Source: Clonostachys chloroleuca | Lineage: Eukaryota > Ascomycota > Sordariomycetes > Hypocreales > Bionectriaceae | DNA length: 64,000 nucleotides | Direction of reading: 5' to 3' | NCBI GenBank assembly: GCA_037952775.1 | Contig: JBANAY010000001.1 | Coordinates: 6,014,001 to 6,078,000, forward strand | Shown: positions 1 through 10,925 of the stretch, piece after piece | How positions within the stretch are numbered: the first letter of the stretch is position 1 | How the letters are laid out: the number at the start of each line of letters is the position of its first letter | Program-made: the position numbers and the translations under genes | Notes under the pieces: generated by a model | Database searches by the model: none | The model's input: only the letters and a program-made list of their open reading frames with translations | What the model was told of the DNA's origin: nothing

Positions 1-109
1 TCATCACGGTCAAGTTGTCACTTGGGGCAGGCTTCAACCCAAAGAGAATGGTCACAGCTGACGACTACTTAGAGAGGTCCTGGTGTTTGTAACTTGTCTA
101 TCATTCTAT

Positions 110-3100
110 CTACCAGTCGATACCCGAATCACTACCGCTACCGCATAAACTCACTGGTTGCTGCTTTCCATTTCCATTTGGTGCCTTCTTCTTCCCAGCC
201 TTTACCCTAGGCATCGTAATGCTGCGGAAGACCTTGCTCCCGAGTTTGCTATACAAGGGCAACACGCCTCCAGCTTGTAAAAGAGTTTCTTCAATATCAG
301 ACTGCCCATAATGAAAGACCTTGCCGTAGCCTTCAATCTGGATAGTTTTGCTCTCCTTGTCGATAACAATGACCGAGTCCTCTTGTGCAATCTGGTAAAA
401 CTCGTCGTCTTGCAACTTGATGTTGAAGAGACCCATGTTCAGTTGATTGCGCTCGTCTGTGAAACGTTAGTCATGATTGGGAAACAAAAAAGTTGGTTTC
501 ACGTACAGATGAATGCAAAGCCCTTGGCAATGACTGCTTCTACCCCGGCTCCTTGTAATGCTCTGACGGCGTCTTCTCGTGATGATCCGCTGCCGAAACC
601 GTGCTCCGCAACGCTATAAGTTATGAGTACATTTGCATGTGGCAGGTTTAAATGATGACTGCTTACATGACACGAGATCCTGCAGAGGCCTTTTCTCGGA
701 AAGTTGGGCGAAAATACTGGAAGCAATGGCTGCCTAGGTCGGCATTATCGACTCCAGGCATGAACTCGGCGGGAATGATGGCATCTCTTTGATAAATTAG
801 CACTTTCCCGATTCCGTCTCCAGGTTTGTTTGAATTCGGTGAAACTCACGTATCAACATTTTCTCCAAATCTTTGCACCTTTGATCGTACCAGCATGCTC
901 GGCTGGAACTGAGACGCAGCGTCATCGGCGCCTGATGGCTCATCAAAGATCTTCGGCACTGTATTTAACGCAGCTTCCGGCTCAGGCTCACTTATCGTCA
1001 GGATAACTCCTTCACTACTCGCCCTAAACCCCTTCACCAAACCCTCCAATCTCTTCCTATCCAACTGAGCCAACAGCTCCTTGGGATCGGTCACCACCAT
1101 GTCAAAGCTTGACGCCGCAACAGCAGCCGCACAGGTAATGTTTCCAAAACTGCCCTTGCCCATGCGGTTTCGGAAATTGCGGTTCTGAGAGGACAGCCAG
1201 ACTTCCCCCTCTCCGGCGACATCGACGTCGTTGATCCCGACGCAGTAGGAACATCCTGGGGCACCAATGTCGAAGCCAGCTTGGCGGTAGATTTCCAACA
1301 TACCCGCACGTTCTAGGTTCTTAATGATGATGAGACTACCTGGCGTGACGCGCCGTTTTCCTTGGGGTTTTGGTCGAAGTCCTCCACGAAGACCAGCTTC
1401 GAGAACTAACGCACCAATGATCAGGTCTTCCTCTGTAGTCGTGCAAGCACCGATGAAACACCCGTCGAGCTTCATGCCTGCCTTTTCTGACACAGGTACT
1501 ACGTTGTCCGGGTTAGGATAGAGTGCCATGGTGACGCTGACAGTGGACAGATCAATGGTTCTCTCCTCGACATAGACGGCATCGGGGTCCGCGCGGAAAT
1601 ATAGCCCGCCTTGTCGGTGTTCTGGATGTTGGCGCCGCGCGATCCACGCCACTGTTTCTTCATCTGCTTCGAAGCAGGCGCCCATGCCACCAAACTCTGT
1701 GTTCATGTTTGCTATAGCAAATCTCGCATCCATGGAGAGTTCTTTGAGGCCTGGGCCGCCGTACTCGACAGCCCGTTGGAACGCAATGGTGTTGCGCTTG
1801 AAGAGACCCAGGATATGAAGAATGACGTCCTTGCCGCCCACGCCAAACGGCAAGCTGCCCACAAAGTTGATCCTGCAGACTTCAGGCACGCGGAACCACG
1901 TCTCGCCCGTCACCATGGGCATGACCACATCCGCCGCACCAAACCCAACCGCAAAGGACCCCATGCTCCCCGCTGAACAAGTATGCGAGTCACTGCCCAC
2001 GACAATACGCCCTGGCTGAGCCCGTTCTCTAGTGAAATCAGTATGCATGATGCTGGTGTTTGCGGGCAGAAAGTCGATGATCTTGGCTTCCCGACGGAAC
2101 CGCTCCGCTTTGGCCATCAGACCTTGCTGCCGGGGCAGGTGGTTCGAGCGAGGGTCGACAGTATGGTCGACAGCGAGCCAGAGTCTGTCGTTGCGGAATG
2201 GCCGAGGACGGCCCATTTGGTCGTATGTCTTTTCCATTCCTCCCCAGAGTAGCTCGGATGTGATTGTCCAGTCGACTTTGACGCAAATCATGTCGCCGGT
2301 GTCGACGTGGGGTTTAGTGAGACCTACGGCGGCGTGAGTGAGGATCTTCTCAATGACACTCAGCGGTCGGCGTTTTACAATGAGGGCTGGCGATGATGGT
2401 TGACTTGTTGTTGGAGAGGGGGCTGCCAACTGGGCAGAGTTGACAGCCTCGAGATAGTAGTCGAGGTTGTGCAGCAAGACATTCATGAATTCGTCTGCTG
2501 TGGCTGTGCCGCCAAGTTCAGCGGTCCTTGTATCCGATCCAATCAGTTCCACGGGATCCAAGGTGCGGCGAATAGCCTTGGACAGGGCATCGCTTTCGGC
2601 GGTCAGATCCAGAGACAGCTCGAGCATCAGGCCAACAGCCTGTATCACGCCAAGTGGGTTGACTAGTTTCTCCCTAGGCTTGAGATTCAACGGCTCGAAT
2701 ATTCCCGGTGATCTTGAGGAGCGGTCAATCGAGGACACGGCAGCTGATGCCAAAATATCTGGTGATCGAAGGATCCCACCAGCCTGGTCAGAGAGGATGT
2801 CCCCAAACATATTCTCGGCCAACACCACGCCGTTCAAGCTGAGAGGATCAGACGAAAGCAACATAGATGCCGTGTCTACCAAGACATGTCTGAGTGTCAC
2901 TTGGGGAAACTCTTGTGAAAAGATTTCCGTCACCACGGACCGCCATAACCGCGATGTCGCCATAACATTCGCCTTGTCGATGGAATGGACTGGCTTTGGC
3001 GGCGTGAATTGCATGGCATACATGCCAGCCAGCCGCGCCAACCTCTGAATCGTCTGGCGGGAATATATGGTCATGTCGAATGCCTCGCCGTCCTCTCCTG

Positions 3101-3556
3101 CTTCTTGCTTAGGTCCATAGTAGACTCCGCCCGTGAGGTCTCGAAAAAGGTAATGTCAAGCTGCTCGACGACTTCTGCCCTGAAGGCACTCTGCTGGACC
3201 ACCTGTGATGAAGGGAATCTGACTGGTCGGACATTGACACTCGCGCCCAGCTCCTTTCTCAGAGCCAACAGGCCCTCTTCTGGCTTGATGCCATACCGAG
3301 GATCACCGCACTGGCAGATTATGGTGGCATCGGACTGTCGGCAGCTATCTATTGTCGATGGTGGGAGTGAAGTGCCAGCCCCTGCTGTGAGAGCTGCCCC
3401 TCCAAAGTCGTGAGTGGAGATGTTGAATGAAACATTTCGGCGGATGTGCTGGATCAAATTCAAGGTGCGTTCCACATACGAGGCAAGCTTGGGTCCTTGC
3501 CCGTCACCTGGTAGTAGGGCGACATGGAAGGTGTGAGTGTCGATTGTTGATGGCAT
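110..3556 (-). CDS. Tri-domain fusion: isopropylmalate dehydrogenase + isopropylmalate dehydratase large and small domains
   Basis: Predicted protein of about 1090 aa in four exons (3556-850, 786-667, 613-507, 456-110). Residues ~1-360 are LeuB-like: Rossmann-type start LLPGDGQGP, substrate arginines in LRKELGASVNVRP, Tyr in LTGGVYYGP, Lys in DKANVMATSR and metal aspartates in ENMFGDILSDQAGG. A linker rich in Pro/Ser/Thr leads to a LeuC/aconitase domain with GSDSHTCSAGSMG and candidate 4Fe-4S cysteines in FIGACTT and APGCSYCVG. The last three exons encode the LeuD swivel domain (AEHGFGSGSSREDAVRAL). In leucine synthesis these steps are isomerisation and then oxidative decarboxylation of an alkylmalate. 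They are normally separate proteins, so one polypeptide suggests a channelled, specialised version. The frame breaks at an A5 run (3144-3148) between ITFF and RDLTGG; one extra base restores a conserved join. ATG 3556 is chosen because the upstream in-frame start is TTG. The true substrate is unknown. Confidence 0.82.
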
Positions 3557-4087
3557 GTTGGGCAGCAACGAGATGGATTGCTTGTTCTACTCTACAAAGG
3601 AACTCCGGAGTCGAATTTCCTGTTTAAGGACGAACGGATCACGGCCGACATCGGAATCACGAGTTTGGAAATGTGAAGCTGATGATAGCTGCTGACCTTT
3701 GACAGCGATGAGAGTCGATGTCGACAACGGACCGCCCTTATCCGGCCTTTGCCGTGGGCCACTTGGACGGAGTGGGGAGAGCGGACGAGACATGACCACT
3801 GAGATGCCGGTCCGGGGACAGCCAGAATAGGAGTTTGCATGGTATTCACTCTGGAGTTCATTGTCTGTGATGGGCATACACGGTACAATAATGCAAGTGA
3901 GGGAGCGAATCATGTCCTTTTTTCACCGACATGAAGACTTTGAATGTGGGATGCACCAGGATGGATAGTGTGAGATGGGAACAGTATATAATCACAGAGA
4001 CATATGTATTCCAAACATAATGATGCATCCATTGGTTTGCAATTTCCACAACATGGCTCGCAGCAGTAACTTGCTATCCTAAGACCT
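3557..4087. promoter_or_regulatory. Intergenic region and promoter of the tri-domain gene
   Basis: The 531 nt between the lyase 3' end and the fusion-gene ATG hold no gene that I can support. Two CGG triplets at 3642 and 3652 form CGG-N7-CGG about 90 nt upstream of the ATG. This is the same 10-bp spacing as the array in the divergent promoter at 5860. Further CGG triplets at 3606, 3635, 3728, 3743, 3768, 3782 and 3808 show no regular period. Confidence 0.5.
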
Positions 4088-5252
4088 TCAATCCTTCCAC
4101 TGGTGGCCATTGGCACCATTAGGCCTGCCTTCATACTGATACCTCTCCTCCAGCTCGTAATACTTGTTAAACCCAACCCCATCACAGACCTCGGCATACG
4201 AAAGCACAACAGGCGGCGCCCCCGTAAGAAACGAACCCTTGATCCCCTCCAACGTCTCCCGAATACTCTTTAGTTTAGCCGCCACCAGCGACCACGGATA
4301 CGCAACACCACAGTACCCCAGCTCGCCCAGCTCCTTGGCTGACAGATTTTGCGTCTTGCCGCCTTCAATGATGTTGGCAAAGACGGGGAAGTCGAGATCC
4401 TTGCGCAAGCGGGCCATGGTCTCACGGTCAGGCAGGGCCTCGACAAAGACGGCATCGACGCCAATTTCAACGGCCTTGCGGGCGCGGGCGAGGGCTTCGT
4501 CGTATCCATGGATGAGGCTGTCGGTGCGAGCGAGGATCCAGATGTCTTGGCCTTCGTTTCGGGCGTCGACGGCGGCTTGCCAGCGGGCGTAGGCTTCGCT
4601 TCTGGATACGACGCTCTTGCCGGTGGTATGGCCGCAACCTGTAATTGCTGTGTGAGCATGTATAGTGACTACCTAGTCTGTGTGTCGGTAGGATATTCTT
4701 ACGCTTTGGCCAGGTTTGGTCTTCAATCATGATGCCGGCAGCTCCAGCCAATGCAAATCTACTGCCAGTCAGCGACGGTTCAGTAAACAGACTGACAGAA
4801 ACAACTTACCCTTGGACTGTCCGGCGAACATTCATTGGCCCGCCGTATCCAGTATCGCCATCGGCAATAATGGGAATAGTAGTCGCCCTCACCACCTCCT
4901 GGATCTTGTCGACGACCTCGCCGTAGGCAATGTAGCCAGTATCCGGCAGACTAAACGCCGACGCCATGGCATAACCCGCGAGGAAAAGCACTGGAAAGCC
5001 CGCTTCCTCGCAGAGCCGCGAGCTCAGAGCGTCGTAGCTGCAGACATGGGCGACAATCTTGGCAGGGTCCTCGTGGGCTTCGCGCATCATGGCGCGGAGG
5101 CGGGAGGCCTGGATGGAAGGGATCGATCCACGGCAATTGTCGAATTCGACCTTGACACCGCCCTTGGCTCCGTTGCTGGACTGGAGAGCTGGGTATTTGC
5201 TTGCCTCGAAGGCGAAGGGGTAGGGGTTGGTGTTGACGATGGACTTGGACAT
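4088..5252 (-). CDS. Isocitrate lyase/PEP mutase superfamily lyase (2-alkylmalate or dimethylmalate lyase-like)
   Basis: A 349-aa protein in three exons (5252-4810, 4758-4703, 4638-4088). It is a TIM-barrel lyase: metal-binding aspartates lie in IADGDTGYGG (residues ~129-138), an acidic pair follows in MIEDQ, and the mobile loop reads WPKRCGHTTGK with Cys168. KRCGH is typical of C-C lyases in the superfamily and argues against a true PEP mutase. NIIEGGKT (~255) resembles 2,3-dimethylmalate lyase and petal-death-protein members, which cleave 2-alkylmalates or oxaloacetate. No signal peptide is seen. It is divergent from the Aro80-like regulator and lies upstream of the tri-domain alkylmalate enzyme on the same strand, so the three genes probably act together. 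A TATA-like TATATAAG on the minus strand at 5341-5348 is ~90 nt before the ATG. Oxaloacetate hydrolase and methylisocitrate lyase remain alternatives. Confidence 0.85.
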
Positions 5253-5989
5253 TTTGGATACTGTTGGGGTTTGAGTTGCTCCTTGCTAGAATGATGATGA
5301 ATACATCATAACCTCATGGACCGATCGCTCCTCCTTCGTACTTATATACTGGACATGTCCGCATCACGCTCCGAATTCAGGACCGATGACCGGTGCCGAA
5401 CCGGCGACTTGGGACAGTGTGCATCATACAGTTCCCATGCAATGTGTGATATGTGCATCATACCTACACTTGCAATGGCGCCCAGGTTCATTTGCCGAGC
5501 GTTGGGTCAAGACATCCATTGTTTTTGAGAGGATACCCTCGATCTACATGAAGCCCAGTATCTACCAACTCATGGCTAGTCACAAGACCCTTGCCTTGAT
5601 ACATTCAATTGAGAGAAGCGATTGGGAAAAATCCGTGCTACATGTTGATAAACCCTCCTCCAGTCTAATCCAAACTGGTCTCATGACATTGCGGCCGATG
5701 TGTCTAGGGTTCTACCAATTGCGTTACATAGAGACTAACAAGGTACCAATCTATACCAGCTGTACCCCAGATATGAAGAGAAACCACAAGTACATTCCGG
5801 TCATGGCCATTAAGATCGAAGCCACAGGGAATAAGCTCTCCCCAGTCAGTGGACCGCAGCGGATGTAGCCGGACCGTCGCGGATAGTTGCGGTATTCGTC
5901 GTCTCCCCTCAAATACCCGCCTGTCCCGCTGCATCTGAACCAAGGTGGAACTTGTGTCCATTGTCCAATGTCCGGACTGGGATTACAAG
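5253..5989. promoter_or_regulatory. Divergent promoter between lyase and Aro80-like regulator
   Basis: This 737-nt region separates the divergent lyase and regulator. It contains a TATA-like box for the lyase (5341-5348, minus strand) and the CGG array described separately. Short open frames in it show no family features. Confidence 0.6.
5860..5892. promoter_or_regulatory. Array of four CGG triplets with exact 10-bp period (CGG-N7 x4)
   Basis: CGG begins at 5860, 5870, 5880 and 5890, which gives three consecutive CGG-N7-CGG steps. It lies 98 nt before the regulator ATG, in the promoter shared with the lyase. Yeast Aro80 is known to bind CCG triplets separated by 7 bp, and the adjacent regulator has an Aro80-like zinc cluster. 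I infer an autoregulatory and cluster-wide binding site. Confidence 0.65.
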
Positions 5990-8429
5990 ATGGATCGAGG
6001 GGAAACGCAGACCTCGGACGCTTCGAGCAATCAGCGCTCCTTCAAACGGGGCTATGTCGCCTGCGTCTCGTGTCGAGCACGCAAGTCCCGGTGCATTGTC
6101 AAGGAGAAGCCGCCCTGCTCGAAATGCGCCAGAGAACATCGTGAATGCCGGTTTGATCACCGGCCGAGGGCCCCCAAGCACCGTGAACCGCCGAAATGGA
6201 CCCAGTCTGAGCAGCCGTCAGACACCGCTTCGAAGCAAGCCGAGCCTGCAGCACCATATGCCTCTCCTCAGAACCCAGACATTGCGCTGGATAGCTATAA
6301 AGCACTGCCGCAGGATGTCCGGCCCCTTGGGCACTCACCTAACAATGCCAACCAAACCTTGTATGATCGCGTGCGGTCGACAATTGTCACCAGCACCAAC
6401 GACGCACTGGATATTCTGTCAGATGCTGCTGGTCAACAGCATAGTGTTGCTGGGTCTACCCCATCTCAGCCCCAGCCGCCGAGTGCTCTTCAGAATGCTG
6501 GTCCAACGGTGATACCCGGTGAGTACAGCGGGCTTGGGTTCACCATCACTGCACTATCCGAGGCTGACGATGCCACGCTCGACATGTGGGATAAGTGTCG
6601 CTTTGTCCGCCAGGGATGGTTTACAGCCCAAGAGGCCGTCACCTACATTGACCTGTAAGTTACGTTGTCATCGGTTCTGTTGTATCAGCGGTTGATTGAC
6701 GTTTTCAGATTCTTTGAGAAACTAGCTCCTATGGCTCCCATCGTCCTCGACCAATTTCGCCATCACGCTGCCCATGCGCGCCTAGTCTATGAAGAAGCCA
6801 TGCTCTGCTGCACATTGTTGATGATTGCATCTCGCTTTTTCACATTTCCTGGAGCAGGTGGCACTTCCAGGAGTCACTATGTACATCAACGACTTTGGAA
6901 CCACTGTGAGGTCTTGATCAGACGAATCCTCCTAGGACAGGAAAAGACGTCGACGTCACGAACCAGGACGATAGGCACCGTTGAGAGCCTGTTGCTGATA
7001 TCCGACTGGCATCCCCGGGCCCTGCACCTGCCACCAGAAACTGACGGATGGGACGGCCTGCTCATCTCCCCTGAGTACGACCGCGTCAACCGCAAGCACA
7101 CAAACAATGAAGCCCCCCTCATCCGATGGCGAGAAGATGTTTTCCAACCTGCCAAACGAGCTAATAGAATGTCTTGGATGTTGTTGGGCATGGCTAACAA
7201 CCTGGCGTATGAGCTGGGCATACTCTCAAATCAGCAGCTCGACCACTCACGACCGTTAGATCCAGATACCCTGCGCAGGATACGGGCGCAGAAGCTGCTT
7301 TATGTGTATGTGACGCAGACGGCTACGAGACTAGGCTATCCGTCTGCCTTTCCGGAGAGTATCTCCGTTACGGCTTCCCACTTGCCGATGCAGAACACGA
7401 GTGAACCTTGTCATCGCTCTTGGGCGGCTTACATGGATCTGACGCTGGAACTCACCCAGTTGTCACGCACAGCTTCGTCCATGTTCTTCCAGTCTGCCTC
7501 GCATCTCCAGAGTCAGGTGCTTGGTGGCCATTACGCCGACCTTTTGGAGCACTTTGCCAGCTCATTGGCCAAGTGGCAGCAGAAATTCGACTCTGTAAGC
7601 AAGGGTAAGCGATATTCCTCCCCTCAACAATCTTCCTTGGCTAATCAATGTAGACATCAAAAAAACCCTCCGAGACACCCTCCTCATCGAATTCCACCAC
7701 CTCAAAGCCTGCACCAGCGCCATATCAATCCAAGCCGTAGTCGCAAGAGCGTCCTCTGCGGGATTCACAACAGGAAACACCGACGCAGACGAAATCCTCT
7801 CCGCATTCATAACGCCCAAAGACGCAAAATTCCTCCAAGAAGTAATCGCAGATACCAAAAGAGTCCTCTACATTGCGACCATAAGCGACTTCAAAGCCCA
7901 GTTTCCCTACGCCCCCGCCCACGTGAAAATTAGCGTCATTTCCTCGTCGGTTTTCCTTCTAAAAGCGCTCAGCGTTGGTCCTACGCATACAGACGTCAAT
8001 GATGCGCTATATGTGTTGGACCAGTGCACTTCTACACTGAGCTCTTCCCCGCCTGATGACATGGACTTTGCACTGAGGTACGGTGCGTTGATTGAGAACC
8101 ACACAGCGCAGTTTCGTGCGCATCTGACTAGAGAGCCAGCTTCGGGCGAGCAATCTCGAGGGTCTGGTATGGGATCTCAGGCTGAGGGGTCATCATCGGA
8201 TCCCTTTACGGCTAATTTGAATGGACAGCAGCAACAGGCGGAGAGTGATCTGGGATTTTTCGGGTTTGATGGGAATGGAGGGGATATGTGGATTTCAACA
8301 CCGTTTGATTCGAGTATTGCGCCGTTTGGGGGAGGGTCGAACCAGGTTTCGTTGGGGTTGGATGTTGACTCACTTAATTTTCTGTGGAGTTTGCCTGGGC
8401 TGGAGACGGAGGAGCCTAGCTTTGAGTAG
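5990..8429 (+). CDS. Zn2Cys6 transcription factor, Aro80-like
   Basis: A 778-aa protein in three exons (5990-6654, 6709-7604, 7654-8429). The zinc cluster near residue 25 (YVACVSCRARKSRC, then CSKCAREHREC) resembles the Aro80 type, in which an aromatic residue and VACVSC open the cluster. A Pro/Ser/Gln-rich linker follows, then a long helical regulatory domain, and an acidic, Gly/Asp-rich C-terminus that could activate transcription. GTG at 5945 opens the same frame, but ATG 5990 is the first proper start. The gene is divergent from the alkylmalate-lyase-like gene and sits 98 nt from four CGG triplets with 7-nt spacers, so autoregulation and control of the lyase and fusion genes are likely. 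The inducer is not evident; an aromatic or branched 2-keto acid derivative is one possibility. Confidence 0.88.
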
Positions 8430-8623
8430 CTGAAGGGACTTTGATAGGGGACTATAATGCTGACCGGCGCTCACTGAGCTTGTATTCGTAGGATGTTCGG
8501 GTATGCTGCTGAAAGAGAGTGGTAAAGGTATCCCAAAATGTCGAATCATTTACACTCTAGGCATGATTTATGTCAACCCATATACTGCAGCTGGGAGAGT
8601 TAAGGATTATATTATTAATATAT

Positions 8624-9178
8624 TCATCTCTTTTGGGTATTACCATGGGAAACATCATACACCCTGGGCATATAGCCGTCAATTATGAATTCGTTTGATT
8701 CAGGCAGAGCCTTGAAATTAGACTTGGCCTCGGGCAGGCCGATGCCATCCTCGGATGGGAAAAAGTTCTTTTTCCAAAGCGCGTCCATAATGGCAGGTGA
8801 TTGCTGTTGGTTGATTCGCTCAACCACGCGCTTAGTGGCATAGGTCTTGAGTCCTGGAAAGTGCTCCTCTAAGACAGGAAGACCCAAGAAATGGTCTGCA
8901 TGGGCGTGCGTGCAGATGAAGTAGTTCACAGTACTGCTAGCGGGCAGCTGAGGCTTGACCCATGCTGCTACTTCATGTGTGCTCTTAATACTAGCAGAGC
9001 AATCCACCAAAAACGCGGATGTCTCAGTGTATAGCAGAGTGATCGAGAGAAATGACCAGAGGCGGCGTCCCGAGAGGAAGGGCCAAATATGAATCTTAGA
9101 ACGGGTCAGATGGTATTCAAACTACTAGGGAGCTAACTTCTAATCAGTTGTTTCATTAGCACTTTCGTATTTATCCAT
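8624..9178 (-). pseudogene. Metallo-beta-lactamase family remnant
   Basis: The frame from ATG 9178 encodes the start of a fungal metallo-beta-lactamase-fold hydrolase. It includes IWPFLSGRRLWS and the zinc motif THAHADHFLG, which corresponds to the HxHxDH signature. Three in-frame stops interrupt its first 20 codons (one at 9142-9140, two at 9127-9122). The frame then ends about 40 residues after the zinc motif region, without the later His and Asp ligands. No GT-AG intron removes the stops cleanly. I read this as a truncated, inactive copy lying 3'-to-3' with the Aro80-like regulator. Confidence 0.7.
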
Positions 9179-9511
9179 TTCCATCTCTCCGAGCCTTGAT
9201 GGTTGTGGCAAACGGACACGGCATTTTATGTAATGCCCCGAGCTGGATACGACAAATGCAACAAAATTTTGAGTTTATTCAAAGTTTGATTACCAATATA
9301 GACTGCAAGCGAGGGGCGTAAAGGCGCCATTCGAGGGCCGTATGGCACTAGGATGCGTGGGAGGAAATCAAGTATTTAAGAAGCGTCTGACCGGGCGTGT
9401 CTGACTTCGAAACTTGAGCAGTGCTCATCAATCCTCATCCTCGCAAACGAGCTTCTGCGCCACACCTTCCTTCTGTTACCCTCGATCGTTCATCCATCTA
9501 CCATCATCATC
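9179..9511. promoter_or_regulatory. Promoter of the NmrA-like gene
   Basis: This 333-nt stretch precedes the NmrA-like ATG. A TATTTAAG element near 9372 and a C/T-rich leader with CATC repeats directly before the ATG look like an ordinary fungal promoter. Nothing else is seen. Confidence 0.45.
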
Positions 9512-10414
9512 ATGTCGATTCGGAAGGTGGCTGTTATCGGAGCCAGTGGGAATGTTGGCAAATCCACTGTTCAGGCCTTGTTGCAGGAGGGTTTCGAAGT
9601 CACAGGCTTGACTCGAGAATTATCAAACATCACTAGTCCACAGGGCGTTAAACTTGTCGAGACCGACTACTCTGAAGATTCGATTGTTGCAGCCCTCAAA
9701 GGCCACGATGCTGTTGTCAGCACAGTCTCTGGTATTGCCGTTGGCCAGGCACTAGCCTTCCAAAAGACAGTTGTCGATGCCGCTATCAAGGCTGGAGTAA
9801 AGGTTTTCATTCCCTCGGAGTTCGGCATCGACACAGCGAATCCCGAGGCGCCTAAGATTATTCCTTTCCTTCGGGATAAGGTTGACACTCTCGACTATAT
9901 TAAGAGTAAGCAGGACACAATTTCATGGATCGCTATTATCTCCGGATCTATGTTTGACTGGGGCTTGAATATTCCTGGATTCGGTGGCTTCAATGTTGGG
10001 GCACGGACCGCTACACTCTTTGACGGGGGCAATATCGCTTATGAAGCCACCAACTTAAACCAAGTTGGGAGGGGGATTGCCAAAAGTTTGAAGAATATCG
10101 ACGTCACGCGTAACCAATATGTCTACATTAACAGCTTCACCGTGACACAGAACGACGTGCTTCATGCTCTTGAAACAGCTACAGGAGAGAAGTTCGAGTT
10201 ATCTGAGGGGACTGCTCGTGGCCTTTGGGAGACAGGCACTGAGCAGGTCAAGAACGGGAACCCGTTGGGCACATTGGCTCAGATCTCCAGTGCCATATAT
10301 GGTGAGGGAGGTGCCGCCAACTACTCGGTTGACAAAGGACTATGGAATGATAAGATTGGCTTGGCAGGCGAGAATCTGGAAGCTTTTGTCGAATCTTACA
10401 TCTCAAAGGCTTGA
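9512..10414 (+). CDS. NmrA-like / isoflavone reductase-type NAD(P)-binding protein
   Basis: A 300-aa intronless gene. The N-terminus KVAVIGASGNVGKSTV is the GxxGxxG dinucleotide fold of the atypical short-chain dehydrogenases (NmrA, isoflavone and pinoresinol reductase group). TDYSEDSIVAALKGHDAVVSTV and FIPSEFGID are also typical of this family. It is full length for the fungal members and has no signal peptide. Fungal relatives either reduce aromatic or phenolic compounds or sense NADP redox state. Neither role can be chosen from sequence. Neighbouring genes give no pathway clue. Confidence 0.88.
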   Translation: MSIRKVAVIGASGNVGKSTVQALLQEGFEVTGLTRELSNITSPQGVKLVETDYSEDSIVAALKGHDAVVSTVSGIAVGQALAFQKTVVDAAIKAGVKVFIPSEFGIDTANPEAPKIIPFLRDKVDTLDYIKSKQDTISWIAIISGSMFDWGLNIPGFGGFNVGARTATLFDGGNIAYEATNLNQVGRGIAKSLKNIDVTRNQYVYINSFTVTQNDVLHALETATGEKFELSEGTARGLWETGTEQVKNGNPLGTLAQISSAIYGEGGAANYSVDKGLWNDKIGLAGENLEAFVESYISKA

Positions 10415-10925
10415 AATTGTTTTGAGGAGAACAACATAACCGTAGATACGCATCTATGACAAGAAGCTGCGTTAACAGAGTCCAAGTCGATCCCTTAGTC
10501 AAGCCTGCAAATTGCAATTGAAATTAGGTGATTCACTTTAAAGATCCAGATCAGCGCTATCAGCTCAAATAAAAACCATGGCGATCGTCAAAAGGGTTGG
10601 GCACAATCCTACTCTACTCTTCCACCAGATTTGGACTGCCTCATACCGCCTCCACAAAATTTCAAGATGACTTGGGACACGACATAAATAGTCGTATCAT
10701 TGTTACACGGCTTTTGTAGGAATCGTTTCGCTATTCATGGTGCTATTTCATTGGCGCAGGATGACCTGGACCAGGGGTTTGACAGGGTCCGACCCTGCAC
10801 AGTCGCCACAGTCACCCCGCCTACTTGTGGCCTCCCCTTAATTGAAAGATCAGACCATCATGGACTTTCTTTTTCAGGTCCGTCTCTGACGAACCATTGG
10901 CAATATTCAACATCTTGGAAGTCGG
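10415..10925. other. Intergenic, no gene seen
   Basis: This 511-nt stretch between the NmrA-like gene and the Ras-like gene holds no supported gene. An open frame at 10700-10951 overlaps the Ras-like start in another frame and looks accidental. Confidence 0.4.
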
